This document shows positions 47,744 through 63,279 of a DNA stretch of 64,000 nt, piece by piece (the stretch's first letter is position 1; the number at the start of each line of letters is the position of its first letter). The stretch covers positions 82,361-146,360 of the forward strand of contig VTPC01090933.1 in NCBI GenBank assembly GCA_011009095.1. The letters run 5' to 3'. The translations under genes were made by a program, and so were the position numbers. The stretch is from Ignelater luminosus. Its lineage: Eukaryota > Arthropoda > Insecta > Coleoptera > Elateridae. Under the pieces are notes generated by a model. The model saw only the letters and a list, made by a program, of their open reading frames with translations, had not been told where the DNA came from and did no database searches.

Positions 47744-48317
47744 ATGCCTAGTGCAAAGAATTTAGTAATCAGATTCTCAAGAGCCATTCCTGATGCATTC
47801 TCTCCTACAAAAGGATCAGCTAAAGCAGCAGGATTCGACCTGAAGAGTGCCTACGATTATACCATACCTGCACGTGGCAAAGAAATTATTGATACTGGAA
47901 TTAAAGTGCAACTGCCCGAAGGATGCTATGGAAGGATTGCCCCAAGATCTGGCTTAGCAGCAAAGCATTTCATAGATGTTGGGGGTAAGTTATTTTAACA
48001 GATCTTAAATGAAATTACTGAAAATTACTGGTTAACAGCTGGAGTTGTCGACGAGGATTATCGTGGAATTATCAAAGTGGTGCTGTTTAATCACTCGGAA
48101 GCATCTTTTGATGTCAAGAGAGGTGATCGCATTGCCCAGTTGATTTGTGAACGCATCTACTACCCTGAAATTCAAGAAGCCAAGGTAATAATCTTTATTT
48201 AAATATTATTAATTATTTATCATGTCAAAAATTCAAATTGCGTTGTTATTGTTTTGATAGGAGCTGGCAGATACTGAGAGGGGCGAAGGAGGTTTTGGTT
48301 CTACTGGTACCAACTAA
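47744..48317 (+). CDS. dUTPase: dUTP pyrophosphatase (dUTPase)
   Basis: Three exons: 47744-47984, 48039-48184 and 48261-48317, 147 residues. All five trimeric dUTPase motifs are present in order: [10 protein letters not shown] (1), PRSGLAA (2), GVVDEDYRG (3, with the catalytic-water Asp), RGDRIAQLI (4) and GEGGFGSTG (5). The enzyme hydrolyses dUTP to dUMP and pyrophosphate, keeping uracil out of DNA and supplying dUMP for thymidylate synthesis. The ATG at 47744 gives [11 protein letters not shown], a normal start; the frame is open 13 codons further upstream but contains no ATG. The introns are 54 and 76 bases. AATAAA at 48411-48416 is the likely poly(A) signal. It is followed in the same direction by HINT1. 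Confidence 0.96.
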
Positions 48318-48410
48318 TTCTTTTTTGTGTTCCTGTGTATTATATGTAAAATGTTTTCATATTTATTTAGTTTTAGAAACTGTTATTTATGTAATCTTCC
48401 TTACTTGTCG

Positions 48411-48416
48411 AATAAA
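48411..48416 (+). terminator. Poly(A) signal AATAAA of dUTPase
   Basis: AATAAA, 94 bases after the dUTPase stop codon. Confidence 0.6.
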
Positions 48417-48761
48417 GAATCGTAATATTAACTTATATTCATGTGATTTCAGTTATAAATAAATCGCGAAAATATTTTTCTTGGTGCTTTTTTTTCTTTG
48501 ATGTGAATGTTGGTATTTGCAAGTATCAGATTATCACAGTGTTGCCAGGTCGGTGGATTTTCTACTAGATCTAATAGTTTGAACTTGTACTTTAGTGGTA
48601 GGTATAAATTTAGCGTTAGTGGTTTGCTTCTCTGTTTATTATCTGTGACAATTTTATCGGTAAAACTAACACTTTTAAAATCCTTTTTTATTAAAAAGGA
48701 AATTGGCGCAAAAATTCGAATGTAATCTAACCTTTCCCAGAAATCGGTACGCTTCGCGCTT

Positions 48762-48769
48762 TATAAATA
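48762..48769 (+). promoter_or_regulatory. TATA box, probable HINT1 promoter
   Basis: TATAAATA followed by a short GC-rich patch (ACGCACGGCGCGCCCG). It lies about 180 bases before the HINT1 ATG. A TTTTTCAG at 48863-48870 may be the acceptor of a 5' UTR intron. Confidence 0.4.
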
Positions 48770-48944
48770 CGAGGACGCACGGCGCGCCCGTCTTATTTTT
48801 AGTTACATTTGATTCGACTAAAACAGTTGCTGAGCTGCTTATCTCACGTTCTTTTATTTATGTTTTTCAGTGGAATCCTGGTTTTTAAACTCGATTCTAA
48901 TGGATCTAGTCTTTGAAGATTTGGCAACATTGGTATCGGAAAAA

Positions 48945-49600
<656 letters not shown>

Positions 49601-49632
49601 TTTATGATTGTGATTATTTACATTCTGGCAGT

Positions 49633-49638
49633 AATAAA
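49633..49638 (+). terminator. Poly(A) signal AATAAA of HINT1
   Basis: AATAAA, about 32 bases after the HINT1 stop codon. Confidence 0.6.
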
Positions 49639-49649
49639 TAAATGACTTC

Positions 49650-52600
49650 TTACATTATTCAAGTGTTTTATTATATGAATTATATAATGAGAAAGGAGCT
49701 GTATCAATTAGTTGATGGCGCAGTAAAGTTGTCCATAAATTTGACCCCAGATGCTTGTAAACACGTGCTTATTGATACTATTTGGCTGTACAATCATACA
49801 CATGCAATTTTTGTTTGTTTATCAGTGGCTTAATGGATGTAGACGTCATTTATCTGTGCACCCCTTATATGCACACATATCTTAGTAATGTGGCACCGCT
49901 AATGTAATTACGTCACTATGACATATCAACTAATTCTGCTGCTGCTTGGTAATGAGGAAGATGAGATGTTTTTCTTTTTCAGAATTTGAAAAAGTTTTAT
50001 CAGGAAGTAATATTAGTATGTATCAATGCAAGTTGTAGACGTTATCAGTTTGGTTTAAGTAGACTTCAATTAACCTTTGGAAGAAGTTCTAAAATTAAAG
50101 ATGATAGTGTAAACATGAAAGACTCAAACAATTTATGTTATTATACATTATATTCAAGTATAAGTAAAGGCTTTATTATTCTAATTGCAATTAATTTTTT
50201 TTGTGTAAACAGTGACTCTGCTTTTTCATTTATCTTACGTCAAATATTGGGTAATAAACATAACTGGGTATTTACGATGTGTAAATAATAATGTGAAGTA
50301 AAAAAAAGTTTGTAAACACTAATAACATTCCCTCTATGTTTCAACTTTCATACTTATCTTGATACTTAAATCGTAAAAATTACTCAATTACTACTTTATT
50401 ATATTTTTAGCTTTAATAAAACCTAACTTGGTGCTTAATTTCACTTTGGTAAACAAATCGCTATGTAATTATTTGCTGATAGATGATTGACATTTACGAA
50501 TAAATAAAAGATTATTGCTTACAATTTATTATAAAATACAAAATACATTTATTGAGTTTGTTCTTTCACAAACCGAATTTTCTGCACCGACTTCCCCTTC
50601 AATTTGTCTCCTCTTCCTCTAATTTTTCTTTGTTCCCCTTCTACTTCATTTAACCTTCTAGACTGTGTATATTCCCATTTCTCAGTTGCGCCTCTAGATC
50701 ATTAATTTTGAAATATGTGATATCAGTTTCGTTTCATTTTTAACAGTGTGCAGGATACAAAAGGTTCTTAAGTTCAGGATTTCTTTCACATTTTCAAAAG
50801 CCTTGTATCCTGTATACTTATTAAAAAGTGGTATTGCATATTTCAAAATGAATGATCATCTGGTTCCAATTTAGGCTCTTTATTAACAATTATATCATTA
50901 GTATACGAATATAAACCAATAACAGTATCAGAGAAATTAAAATTAACTTGTTTACCTATAGCCATGTTAAACACTGCATATAACATTAGTAGTGTATTAT
51001 TTAACAAGCATGTAATGGCTATTATTTTACATGAAAATTAAATTTGGACCCCTGTGGGTTGGAAACAGTGCATTTTAGAAACTTGTATGGTAAAATTGGC
51101 TTAATTTAGCCAAAGAAAGTGATGTGAATTGTATCCTGTTTTTGAGATAACCCCTGACCTATTTTACTAGAGAATGATGCATTCTACGAGAAAAGTACTA
51201 GAGCGACTTTTTTTTGGAAAATTGATTGTTAATTTCAAATAGAGAACTTTTTAATTTCTCAGTGGCCAATTTTCTTTATTGTAGGGAACTAGCCCTCCCT
51301 CCATTTCCCTGCCTCTGGTAAGGATGTGAAACACAAAACTAGTGTAATGCCCCCATTTTTCAAAAAATCACTTCTTGTACCTAATAATCGGATTTACACG
51401 CCAAGGGTAAAGGGTAGAATAAGAATTTACTGTTAAAATTCTTCTTCTTTCCTTTACACCCCCAATGCGAGCAGAAAGCTAATGTATATTTTTGTCTCTA
51501 CTTTGACAAGTGTGTCCACACTCTACCCATTAAAAAAATGACATTTAAGAAAACAATATCAAGGCACACTATTCACTGTAAGTATTATCAGCCTATAGAT
51601 ACTATTATATTAATAAACTAAATAATTAGAATGAACTTGGTAAGAGCTTGAATTGAAACTGGGATGCAAAAATCCCAATTTATTTAAAATGCACTGAACC
51701 CACTTCAAATAATATTCAAATAAAACACGCTGTGGGAAGAGAAGATTTGTGTGGCTATAAGTAGAGGTACCTGCTTGAAAGAATTGGAGAACATGAGATT
51801 TGGGAATTGCTGTTATCCTTTAGTGTAATGCAGATTCTCAATCTCTACAAAGTAGGTTCAAGTTCAACTTTTTCTTTGGGCTTTGGTAACTACACATGTG
51901 AAACTATGAGCTGTTTGCAAGTGATCATTGCACATGGTATTATTACAGCAAAGTCTCCAAATACCTATCTATGTAAATGCCCAGAGCAGTAAAAGTGGTG
52001 AATTTAGAACTTGGATACGGGGTCACATTAACTTTTTATTCTCTCCCTAACAATTCCTTACATCTTCTTAGCTGTAAAGGTACCTTAAGGTGACCACCTG
52101 TATTGATATTTGAGGATGCTGCTCTGTACTGGTTTTGGTCATCTTACCTTTAAAGTGTTTTTTTTGATTGGGTGACATGCTTTTTTAAAATTCAAAAATG
52201 CCAACCCTAACCCACAGAATCCACTAAAACACAAAACCTTCGTGTTGGTTGATGAAGTGTATCTCTTCAGAAGCTATGATCTTTACGTTGCAATTTTCTC
52301 GAGTTTTACTAGTAAATGGCATTTTTATATTCTTTAAATTAATGTTCGAAAGAAATTTCCAGTTGTTATTCCTGGGACTCAAGACAATATAGTTCTAAGA
52401 ATCTTCTGGAAATTTTGTCTCAAGAATTCTCAGATCAGAGATCATCTACCATCATTTTCAAATAAAAAGCATACAAATAGTATCATGCAATCATAAAAAT
52501 TTCAGTACCCAGTAGGCTATAAAGAAAAATTCTCATCTTAGTTTATTCCATTTGCATTAATTTGTTATGGTTTATGAATGATTTATAGGTTAAGTGTCAA

Positions 52601-53700
52601 CATGCATTATCTAGAACTGAGAACTAGAATTTTAATGATCGCTCGTTATTATACGAATTATGGAATTTTTTGTTAATGTAAAATGAGTTGCATTTCCTTG
52701 CCTATGAAGTCTGATATACACGTACAAATCTTACTCTACACTTTTTTTTTATTGAAAATGAGCGCATCTATTATAACTGCAAGAGTAGTCTTTTAGTTTT
52801 TTTGTTACGTAACATAACAATCATTCTAACAGTAGCCAAATTTAAAGAAAAATACATACATACTTTGTAATGAAATAGCAAACCTCATTTTTTACAACTT
52901 TACAATTAAATAATTAATATTAAATAGCCTCGCATTTATTTGTATTATCCATTACAGTTAACCTTCTAAGAAAGCAAACTAGTCAGGTACTTCAGCAGCT
53001 TTCGTTTTTTATTATTGTTTATTCCTAACAAAAGAAGATACACCTTTTTGTTGTGTAAAACTTTAAAAGAATTATACATCATAAGGTATAAAAGCCTGCA
53101 AAGTTTCAGTAACTTTGTAGAGAGGTACAATTAAAAGTTGCTTTTTCTAATTCTGGGGTTAGAGCTTTTACCTACATTTTGAATTAAGTACTCTAGACAT
53201 AAATTGGACGTTACATTTTGAATCTTGTCTTGTGTTACTTGTAAACTGTCCAATTGCAGTTGTAACTTCTGAAGTCCTTTTAGACCAAATTTTAAGTTAC
53301 AAAATTAATATGCAAAGATATTACGTGTACAACATCTGAAAGAATCTGTTTTTACTCGTAAAAAAATTATTGTTTTTGTTACTGGTAACGCAAATTACTA
53401 TTTGAATTAGCTAATTTTGCTTTTTCACTCTATTACAGAAATGTTTTTAAAAAATATAATTTTTATTTTTGCATGACCGCCTGTAAAATTGGCACTTTAC
53501 AACTCATCAATGTCAAAAGTTGACAATTATAAACATTTGCAATAAATCTGACGTATCAATGTTATAATGAATTCATGATATGCACTTATGATCTTGGCAA
53601 ACTTCATTTTTTAATCTACCGTGAATGGTTTTTCTTCATTATTATCTTTGAAATATTTCTGTGGGAAACATATTGTATATAACTCGAGTGCAGTGCCTTT
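49650..53700. other. Long gene-less stretch
   Basis: Several open frames of 60-100 codons occur but none has recognisable content or good splice context. Nothing else could be assigned. Confidence 0.4.
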
Positions 53701-53706
53701 TTTGAA

Positions 53707-53760
53707 CTCATGCCATAAACTTCCTCTTTGTTTAAAAAGCTTCACTTTACACTCTTGTTA
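53707..53760. repeat. Solo arm of the 15.6-kb MITE family
   Basis: CTCATGCCATAAACTTCCTC...CTTTACACTCTTGTTA matches the right arm at 15766-15819 almost throughout. No left arm is seen nearby. It lies 150 bases upstream of a transposase remnant. Confidence 0.7.
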
Positions 53761-53909
53761 TATAAAGTATGTCTGGTAAGTAACTGGAATGAATTCGGTA
53801 GGCTGCTTTGGAACAAAAGAAACAATAGGAAGTAATCTCCATACATGATTTGACAACTCTGTTTATTAACTTTCAAAATATTATAAAATATTTGTTACAT
53901 TTGTGATTC

Positions 53910-54880
53910 AAAATGAAGCATAGTGAAAAGGAAGTGTGTGTAAAGAGAATTATCCAATTTTACCAAAAAGTACGATATACAATACTATAAAACGTTTTGA
54001 GGATAGTGGTAACATTGAATACAAACCTCTTTCTGGTCGTCCAAAGACTGTAGCAATGACACAAGTGATTTGGAAGATTAAAAGTGCTTTCGAGGAGAAA
54101 CCAGGTACTCTGTTCGAAATTTAGCAAATAAGATTAAAATAGCTCGCTCTACTTTGTCTGATATTAAAACTAAGCAATTGCACATAACAGCGAGAACAAA
54201 AAAAGTTGTTCCTTGATATGTACAAAATCAAGAAGCGCGAGCAAAATCAGAAGCACAATTTGTATGTGACAAAGTAAGGCAAAAATTCTGGTTATTGATG
54301 ATGAGACGTACGTGCCTAAAAATCCCAAAGACATTCCAGGATGAAAATTTTACCATTGTTCAGATTCTAAAGATATAAAATTTGATGATAAAGTCAAACA
54401 TAAAACCAAATTTTTTAAAAAGTATTTAGTGTGGCAAGCACTAGATGAATATTGGAATATCTCTTGAGCCTTATGTTATGGAGAGCACTATTAATATTGA
54501 GACTTATTTAAAAGAGTGCGTAAGAAGCAGTTGATTCCTTTTATTAAGAAGTACCATTCTGTAGATACAGTTCTGTTTTGGCCTAACCTTGCGACATCCC
54601 ACTAAGCAAATAAAGTGACGAGGTACCTTCACGAAAATGTTGAATTCGTTCCCAAGAAAAGGAATACCCCTAATTTGCCACAAGCTAGGGCTATCGAGCA
54701 ATTCTGAGCCATATGCAAGCAGAGGTACTTAAAACATAATAAAATGCCAAAATCTTTCATCGGCTTCCGATGCATCTAGAAAATATTTCATCTGAAGTCG
54801 CTGAAGAACATGGACGATCTCTTATGGTACATAGTTCTACAATGCACACTAAAATATCTAAGCATGGAGTTACATGTTAA
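53910..54880 (+). pseudogene. Mariner-related transposase, heavily broken
   Basis: Starting near MKHSEKE (about 53912) and reading across shifts: ILPKSTIYNTIKRFEDSGN, the linker YKPLSGRPKTV, ILVIDDETYVPKNPKDIPG, KTKFFKKYLVWQALDEYW, KKQLIPFIKKYHSVDTVLFW, and ENVEFVPKKRNTPNLPQARA. These are the helix-turn-helix, GRP linker and DDE blocks of a mariner-related family common in arthropods. Many stops and at least three shifts show it is dead. Fragments of the same family are at 22.5-23.2 and 45.3-45.5 kb. Confidence 0.7.
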
Positions 54881-54899
54881 ATAATGTAATAATTCTGAA

Positions 54900-56810
54900 T
54901 CTTAGTTTATGTAAAACACAATATTAAAATATAGTTTTTTCTTTACATTTAGCTAAACTAGATTTTTATTTGTATTCAGTCTGATTACTTACTGGACATG
55001 CTTTAAATAACTATTATGTCTTTAGATTGAGATATATCATAAACATAACTTACCCTTCTATTTAAAAAATACTCAGTTACATACACAGAAAAATAAAATT
55101 ATGTATTTGCATCTCGATGCATTTAAATATACCAAAGAACTAACAAGTTCATATACAACAGGTATAATAGTTTGCAGTACATCTTGCGTTTATGAGTTAC
55201 ACCTATTTGTAATAAAAATACATATTCACAACTGAGATATGCCTAAGAAAAATAGACATATTTCACTAACCAAGGTTTTGAGGCACACCACTTTGCAGTT
55301 TTAAAGTATGGATCGACATAAATTATTTTACATATTTAATTCATTTTCACTAAAATGTGAGTTTGGCTGCAGAGTAGCACATGATATAAAAAAATATAAA
55401 ATTATAGATAGTAATACAAGATCATTTTCATATAATTCTATTGTGAATGTGAAGATTAAAACCACATAAAACATTTGTATGTTTTTAATACTCAATAGAA
55501 AAAGTCTTACTTCTTTTCTTTTTAAATAATTACAAAGGAATACTAAAATTTGATGTTTATTTCAAATACATATTTTAAATGAATTAACGATTATATATTT
55601 TTAAAAAGTAAAATACAGTAATTTGGTAAAATGTCATACAAACTATATCTATACAATATACTTACTAAAAAATCATGATAATTATATTTATAATAATAAA
55701 ACATACATAGATGTATAAAACACTGATAATGACTTAAAAAATTTAATGTTTAATAAAACAATAATCATAAAATGAGCAACAAAACAATTTGTTAGCGCAG
55801 TCAAGGCTAAGACAAGTCACTTTATTATTATGTGATTTGGTTTAGAAAGAAAAATGGCAAACAACAAGCAACTTACCAGTAACACGGAGATTTGTTACTG
55901 CTGCAAAGATTTCATCAATCAAATTTTACACTCGTATACTTCCCATTACTACATACCCTTTTAAACAATCTTTACTTACAACTTACCTAAATGAATACAA
56001 TCTAACATTTCTAAAACTTTTATATTTCCTCACAGAACAATCTATCCAATAAATCTACACATTTATAAAATTTGCAACACTAACAACTTCACAATTTAAA
56101 ACATAGCAAAAAACAAAATTTTTATGCCATAAATAATTTTTTTTTTAAATAAAGCTAAAATAGTAACTATAGATGATTTTGTTTCATTGCAAGATGTGTT
56201 TATCAGCAAAATAAAAATGGAATAAATAAAATGGCACAAATTTTTATTATCACTATTAATTAATTAAAGAAAGGTTACAATTTGCAAACATTTAAATGTC
56301 AAACATATTAGTATTACGAACAAATCTAATTCAATATTTAATAATTAATGATTAAGTATTACTATCGATTTCCTACAGCATTTACATTAAAGTATCAGTG
56401 CTTTTAAATGCTTTTAATAACACATTATTTTCAAAACAAAATACTTCTCAACTAATAATATTACACATATCATCTCTTGGCAAGTACTTGTATAACCAGT
56501 GTACACTTAATAATTAGTCAGTTCTTTACTTTTAATGCAGAAACATTTTAAATTAATTTTATTCCTACATAATTTATTCTAGTGACAAGTACACAAAATC
56601 TTAATTCAAGTAAAAGCTGTTTAAAATTGCTTTTTAATTTGCTGATAAATACACTGCCAGTTTTTTAATTTACAGATTTTGATATACAAATTTCACATCT
56701 CACATAAAAAATTAATAGTACGATAATTTAAACATTTTAAATTGCTCACTTAAAACATCATTTGAAAAATAAGTTACACACCTTTTTTTAATTCTTTCCT
56801 TCGTGAAAGT
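54900..56810 (-). other. Probable 3' UTR and flank of Smox
   Basis: Very AT-rich, without coding content. It lies downstream of the Smox stop on the minus strand, so part is likely its 3' UTR. The end of the transcript could not be set. Confidence 0.35.
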
Positions 56811-59320
<2,510 letters not shown>

Positions 59321-59328
59321 TCTACATA

Positions 59329-60203
59329 CAGTGTGTCCACATTTGGGATCTCGGAAATTGTAGGAGATACAAGAAGTCGGTTAAATTAGAAACAATTTGG
59401 CTATTTTAGAGATCAGTTTACTTATGCTTTTGTTTGTTCAAAAAAGTTCATGGCTTACTAGATATTTACTAAAAATGAAATTATCTTATTTTTTTAAAGT
59501 GAAATATCTCAGGAACGAACAAAGATAGAAAAAAAAACAGCAAAGAGTATGTTTTAGAGAATTTACTCCGAAACACAAAAAAATTATTTTCGCTATTGTC
59601 TTTTGTTTTATTTCGATGGTGAAACGTAAATCCAAATTTTTTCTAATGGAACACCTACTTGATTTTCCAGGTTACTGAACTGCACGCCTTAAATGCTTTT
59701 CAGTGATACAAGGTTTGACATAGCTATTCTTTTGTTTTACCGAGTTATGAAGTGAAAATCATTTTTCATCATAGCGTGCCATGACATCTAACACACAAAG
59801 TGGTGGAGTTTTATCTAAGAAATTCATTTGTTATGCAAAAATTTCTAACACAAAATAAATACGCTTCTAAGGTGTTTTACGAGGCATTGGCTGCTAATTT
59901 GATGCTATCTGTGAATGCTCAGTAAAGTATTGTTACATAAGAAATGTAATTTATCTGACAAAAACCAATGATTTTCATATGTTTAAAGCCATGGCACACT
60001 AAGTGGAAAATGCTTTTCATTTAAAAAAAAATAAGATAATTTCGTTTTTAGCAAATATCTAGTAAGCCGTGAACTTTTTTAAAAAAACAAAAGCATAAGT
60101 AAACTGATCTCCAAAATAGTCAAATCTTTTCTAATTTAACGAACTTCGTGTCTCTTACAATTTCTGAGATCCCAATAGTGAGCATCAAAATGTGGACACA
60201 CTG
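59329..60203. mobile_element. Palindromic element, CAGTGTGTCCAC ends, copy 2
   Basis: 875 bases between TA dinucleotides (59327-59328 and 60204-60205). The arms are about 160 bases and closely match copy 1 at 9909-10404. The shared interior piece with the complement of GTGTTTCAGAGTAAATTCTC (about 59560) is in the opposite orientation to copy 1. A central part (about 59660-60030), also partly palindromic, is absent from copy 1. No coding frame. Confidence 0.75.
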
Positions 60204-60587
60204 TATTGCCCCGTTTGAATTTTGAAATTTAGTCGATTTGTTTGGAAGATACAGGGTGTGAAATCTAAAACATAGAGGGCTTCATAATTTTTAAATCTTT
60301 ACATTTGAATTTGTTCTCATTTAATTTGACAATCTTGTATCCACTCTAGCCTTTTGATCCCTAGTGGTTGCATAGCGGTACCGCAGACAAATATTCAATA
60401 CAGTTTCCTTGTAAGCACTGGCTGGGACCACATCAAAGTTATGATAAGCAGAGACATCTTTATAAAGTGTTTAGTAACTATTTCAACTCAATGCTTGTGC
60501 GTAGACATTTTACATTTGCTTATTGGTGGTATGTTGTTCTGGTGTGACGGTTAGAGTTATAAAGCGTTATATAAAATAAAAGAAATC

Positions 60588-62420
60588 ATGGCAGGTAAGT
60601 TATATCATACCTAATGCATTATAACGTATTATTATTTGTTGTGATTGTATGAAAGTCTTTCTTTCTTGCCTGCATTCGTTATACTGATGAATTTTGTAGT
60701 ATGGTATCGGTAGCAAACGACCTCCATCTCCAATAATATATTTTTTGCAGATTATGCCAATAAAATCAATCTTGATGTGCTAACATCAGAGGATGTATTT
60801 GCCCTTTTGAATGAAATTCCATCGGATAATGAATCGGTGACTTCAGGAGCACCATCCAAAGATAATGTAGACTTCGACGAAGAAGTTGTAACTATCGACA
60901 AAGCTTTTGAAAATGAAACTATTGAAGATCAGCCACAGTCAAATGCCACAGAGGAAGACTTTGATAGCGAAGATGAGCAACCACTGTCAGATTGTATAAA
61001 AGAAAATACTATTTGGGGTAAGCAAGTAGCAAACAATTCGCAGAGTATCCTTAATTTTAATTCGGCATTTGGTCCTGATATCCAAGATGATATTCAGTAT
61101 CCAGTAGATGTATTTTTATGCTTATTTATCACTGAATTTTGAGACTAACTTGTACGCGATGCAACAATATGAAAATAGATTTATTCCAACTTCCTTAGAC
61201 ACAATAAAAGCATTTATAGGGGTGAATATTATGATGGGTCTTACTAAAAAAAACTCAGCTATACAGATTATTAGTCGTCTAAAATTGAGATAAGAGATCT
61301 GTTTATTTCCTCTATTATGAAACGAGAAGATTTTCTTGGCTGTTGGGTAATATCCATCTAAATAATGTTCTCCAGTCAAAAAAGGGAGAAGAAGGCTACA
61401 TTAAACTATATAAAATATAACCCTTACTCAATATATTGTCAGAATCCTACAAAACATGTTTCAAAAAATCAAAGTATTGATGAAACAATGGTCAAGTTCA
61501 AAGATCGCATTGGTTTTTGGCAATGCATGCCACTAAAGCCTATCAAAAGAGGGTATAAGATTTGGGCACAAGCAGATGAAACAGGTTACTTATGCCAATT
61601 TCAAATTTACTCAGGGAAGAAAAAATTTAAGCATAGATCTTGTAGGAAAGAACCATAGGGTTTACTTTGACAATTGTTTTAGTACTTGTGAGTTGATGTT
61701 GGACCTAAAAAAAGACAACATTTATGCTTGTTGTACAGCAAGGAAGAGTTGAAAGCATGAACTTAAAACCTCCTTCCTGATAAAGAAATGAAACAGGGAT
61801 CGTGTGATTGGAGAGCCAGTTCTCTTATTGTATATCAAATAGATGGACAATAAAGCAGTCAGATTCCTAAGTAATTTTCACAGTCCCGAAGATTGTCAGA
61901 CTATAACAAGAAAAAAAGAAGGATGGTACGACTGAAAGCATAAACTGTCTGCAAGTTGTGAAGGACTATAATAAACACATGGAGTATGTGGATAAATCAG
62001 ACATGCTCGTGACTTTATACAGATTAGACCGTAAATCAAGGAAATTATTGTGGCATTTTGTGAACCTATCAATTGTAAACAGTTACATAATTTTTCAAGA
62101 GCCTGGCAAAGAAACCTCAAGTATGATCCTGGAACAATTTAGATTGGCCGTGGCATCTGGTCTTACAGGATCTATAAATGATGCTGCTAATAAAAGGAAA
62201 AGAAAGTGTTCCATCGAATTTTCAAGATTCAAGGTAAATGTACCAATCGAAAAACAGAGACAAATCCAATCATTTGCTTAGTGATGGCAGCAAGGTACGC
62301 TGTGCCCATTGCAGTACGAGAGCCGAGTCCCACAGGACCCACTGGCACTGCTTCAGTTGTCAAGTAGGACTATGTTTAACTGACCAAAGGAATTTTTTTT
62401 TCAATTTCCATAAAATATAA
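60588..62420 (+). pseudogene. piggyBac-like transposase (PGBD type), broken
   Basis: A 7-base exon (60588-60594, ATGGCAG, then GTAAGT) splices to TTTTTTGCAG|AT at 60751, giving MADYANKINLDVLTSEDVFA and an acidic N-terminal region, intact to about 61100. The frame then breaks several times. Recognisable blocks are IKAFIGVNIMMGLTKK, SIDETMVKFKDR, MPLKPIKRGYKIWAQADETG, YNKHMEYVDKSDML, SRKLLWHFVNLSIVNSYI and a C-terminal cysteine-rich domain (VRCAHCSTR, HWHCFSCQVGLCL). The order matches piggyBac transposases. An ATCCCTAGTGGTT motif occurs at both 60356 and 62458, but in the same orientation. It sits in the Smox intron on the opposite strand. It cannot encode transposase. Confidence 0.8.
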
Positions 62421-62884
62421 TTTTATTTTTTATACCAAAATAATTAATTAGTTGCTATATCCCTAGTGGTTCCATATGTGACCACACTTTTTTTCAAGAA
62501 CTAGAAATAAATTTGTGTAAATATACAGTGTGGAAAGTACTTATGGAATAAACTATATATTTTCAGTACCAATAATATTTCGCAAAAACTCCGTGATAGG
62601 TAAACTAGTTTTTAATCTTGCTCATTTTGATTTACCTTGCATGTTCGTGACGTCATCAGATTCCCAGTGATGATGTCACATGCATTTTTTTAAATGGAAT
62701 GGTACATTTTTAATTTTATTTTTGAATAGTACTCTAAAAGACCTCTTCAACAAACTAGCATTTGATACTTTTATTTTTAACAGTTCTCGAGATATTTACA
62801 CTTTCATAGAAAACAAGAATGTTTATAATAAAAATCGTAAAAACGTTTTTAATAATAATTTTGAAAATCACAGTTGAACAATTT

Positions 62885-63231
62885 ATTTACTAATGTAACA
62901 AATACTCAAAATGTTTGCTGTTAACTTGTTGACACACTCCCAATCTATGGTAGAATTCGTCTCTGACGGTGTGCAATATGTTACGTGTTATTTCTCTAAT
63001 TTCTATTGTAATCCGTTCCTTCAAATCATCTAAATCTCGAGGTTTGGTTTTATATACTTTGTTTTTTAAATAACCCCAAAGAAAAGAAATCCAATGGAGT
63101 TAAGTCTGGGGATCTAGCTGGTTATTCCAGGAAACCTCGTCTTCCAATCCACCTGTTTGGAAAAACATCATCCAAGTATTCTCGAGCTGGTACTCCATCC
63201 TGTTGAAACCAAATGGTGCGATCTTTGAAAT
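62885..63231 (-). pseudogene. Mariner-related transposase C-terminal fragment
   Basis: On the minus strand from 63231: FKDRTIWFQQDGVPAREYL, VFPNRWIGRRGFLE, a stop, PARSPDLTPLDFF, a shift, then DLDDLKERITIEIREITR and VCQQVNSKHFEYLLH to a TAG at about 62885. This is the same broad family as 13824-14733. It lies head-to-head with the next copy, about 50 bases away. Confidence 0.7.
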
Positions 63232-63279
63232 TATTATTAAAAATATTTTCACAATTTTTATTACAAACATTTCAGTTGT

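Noticed and set aside
49986-50288. 100-codon plus-strand frame after HINT1
   Set aside because: Low-complexity composition, no start context and no match to any family I know.
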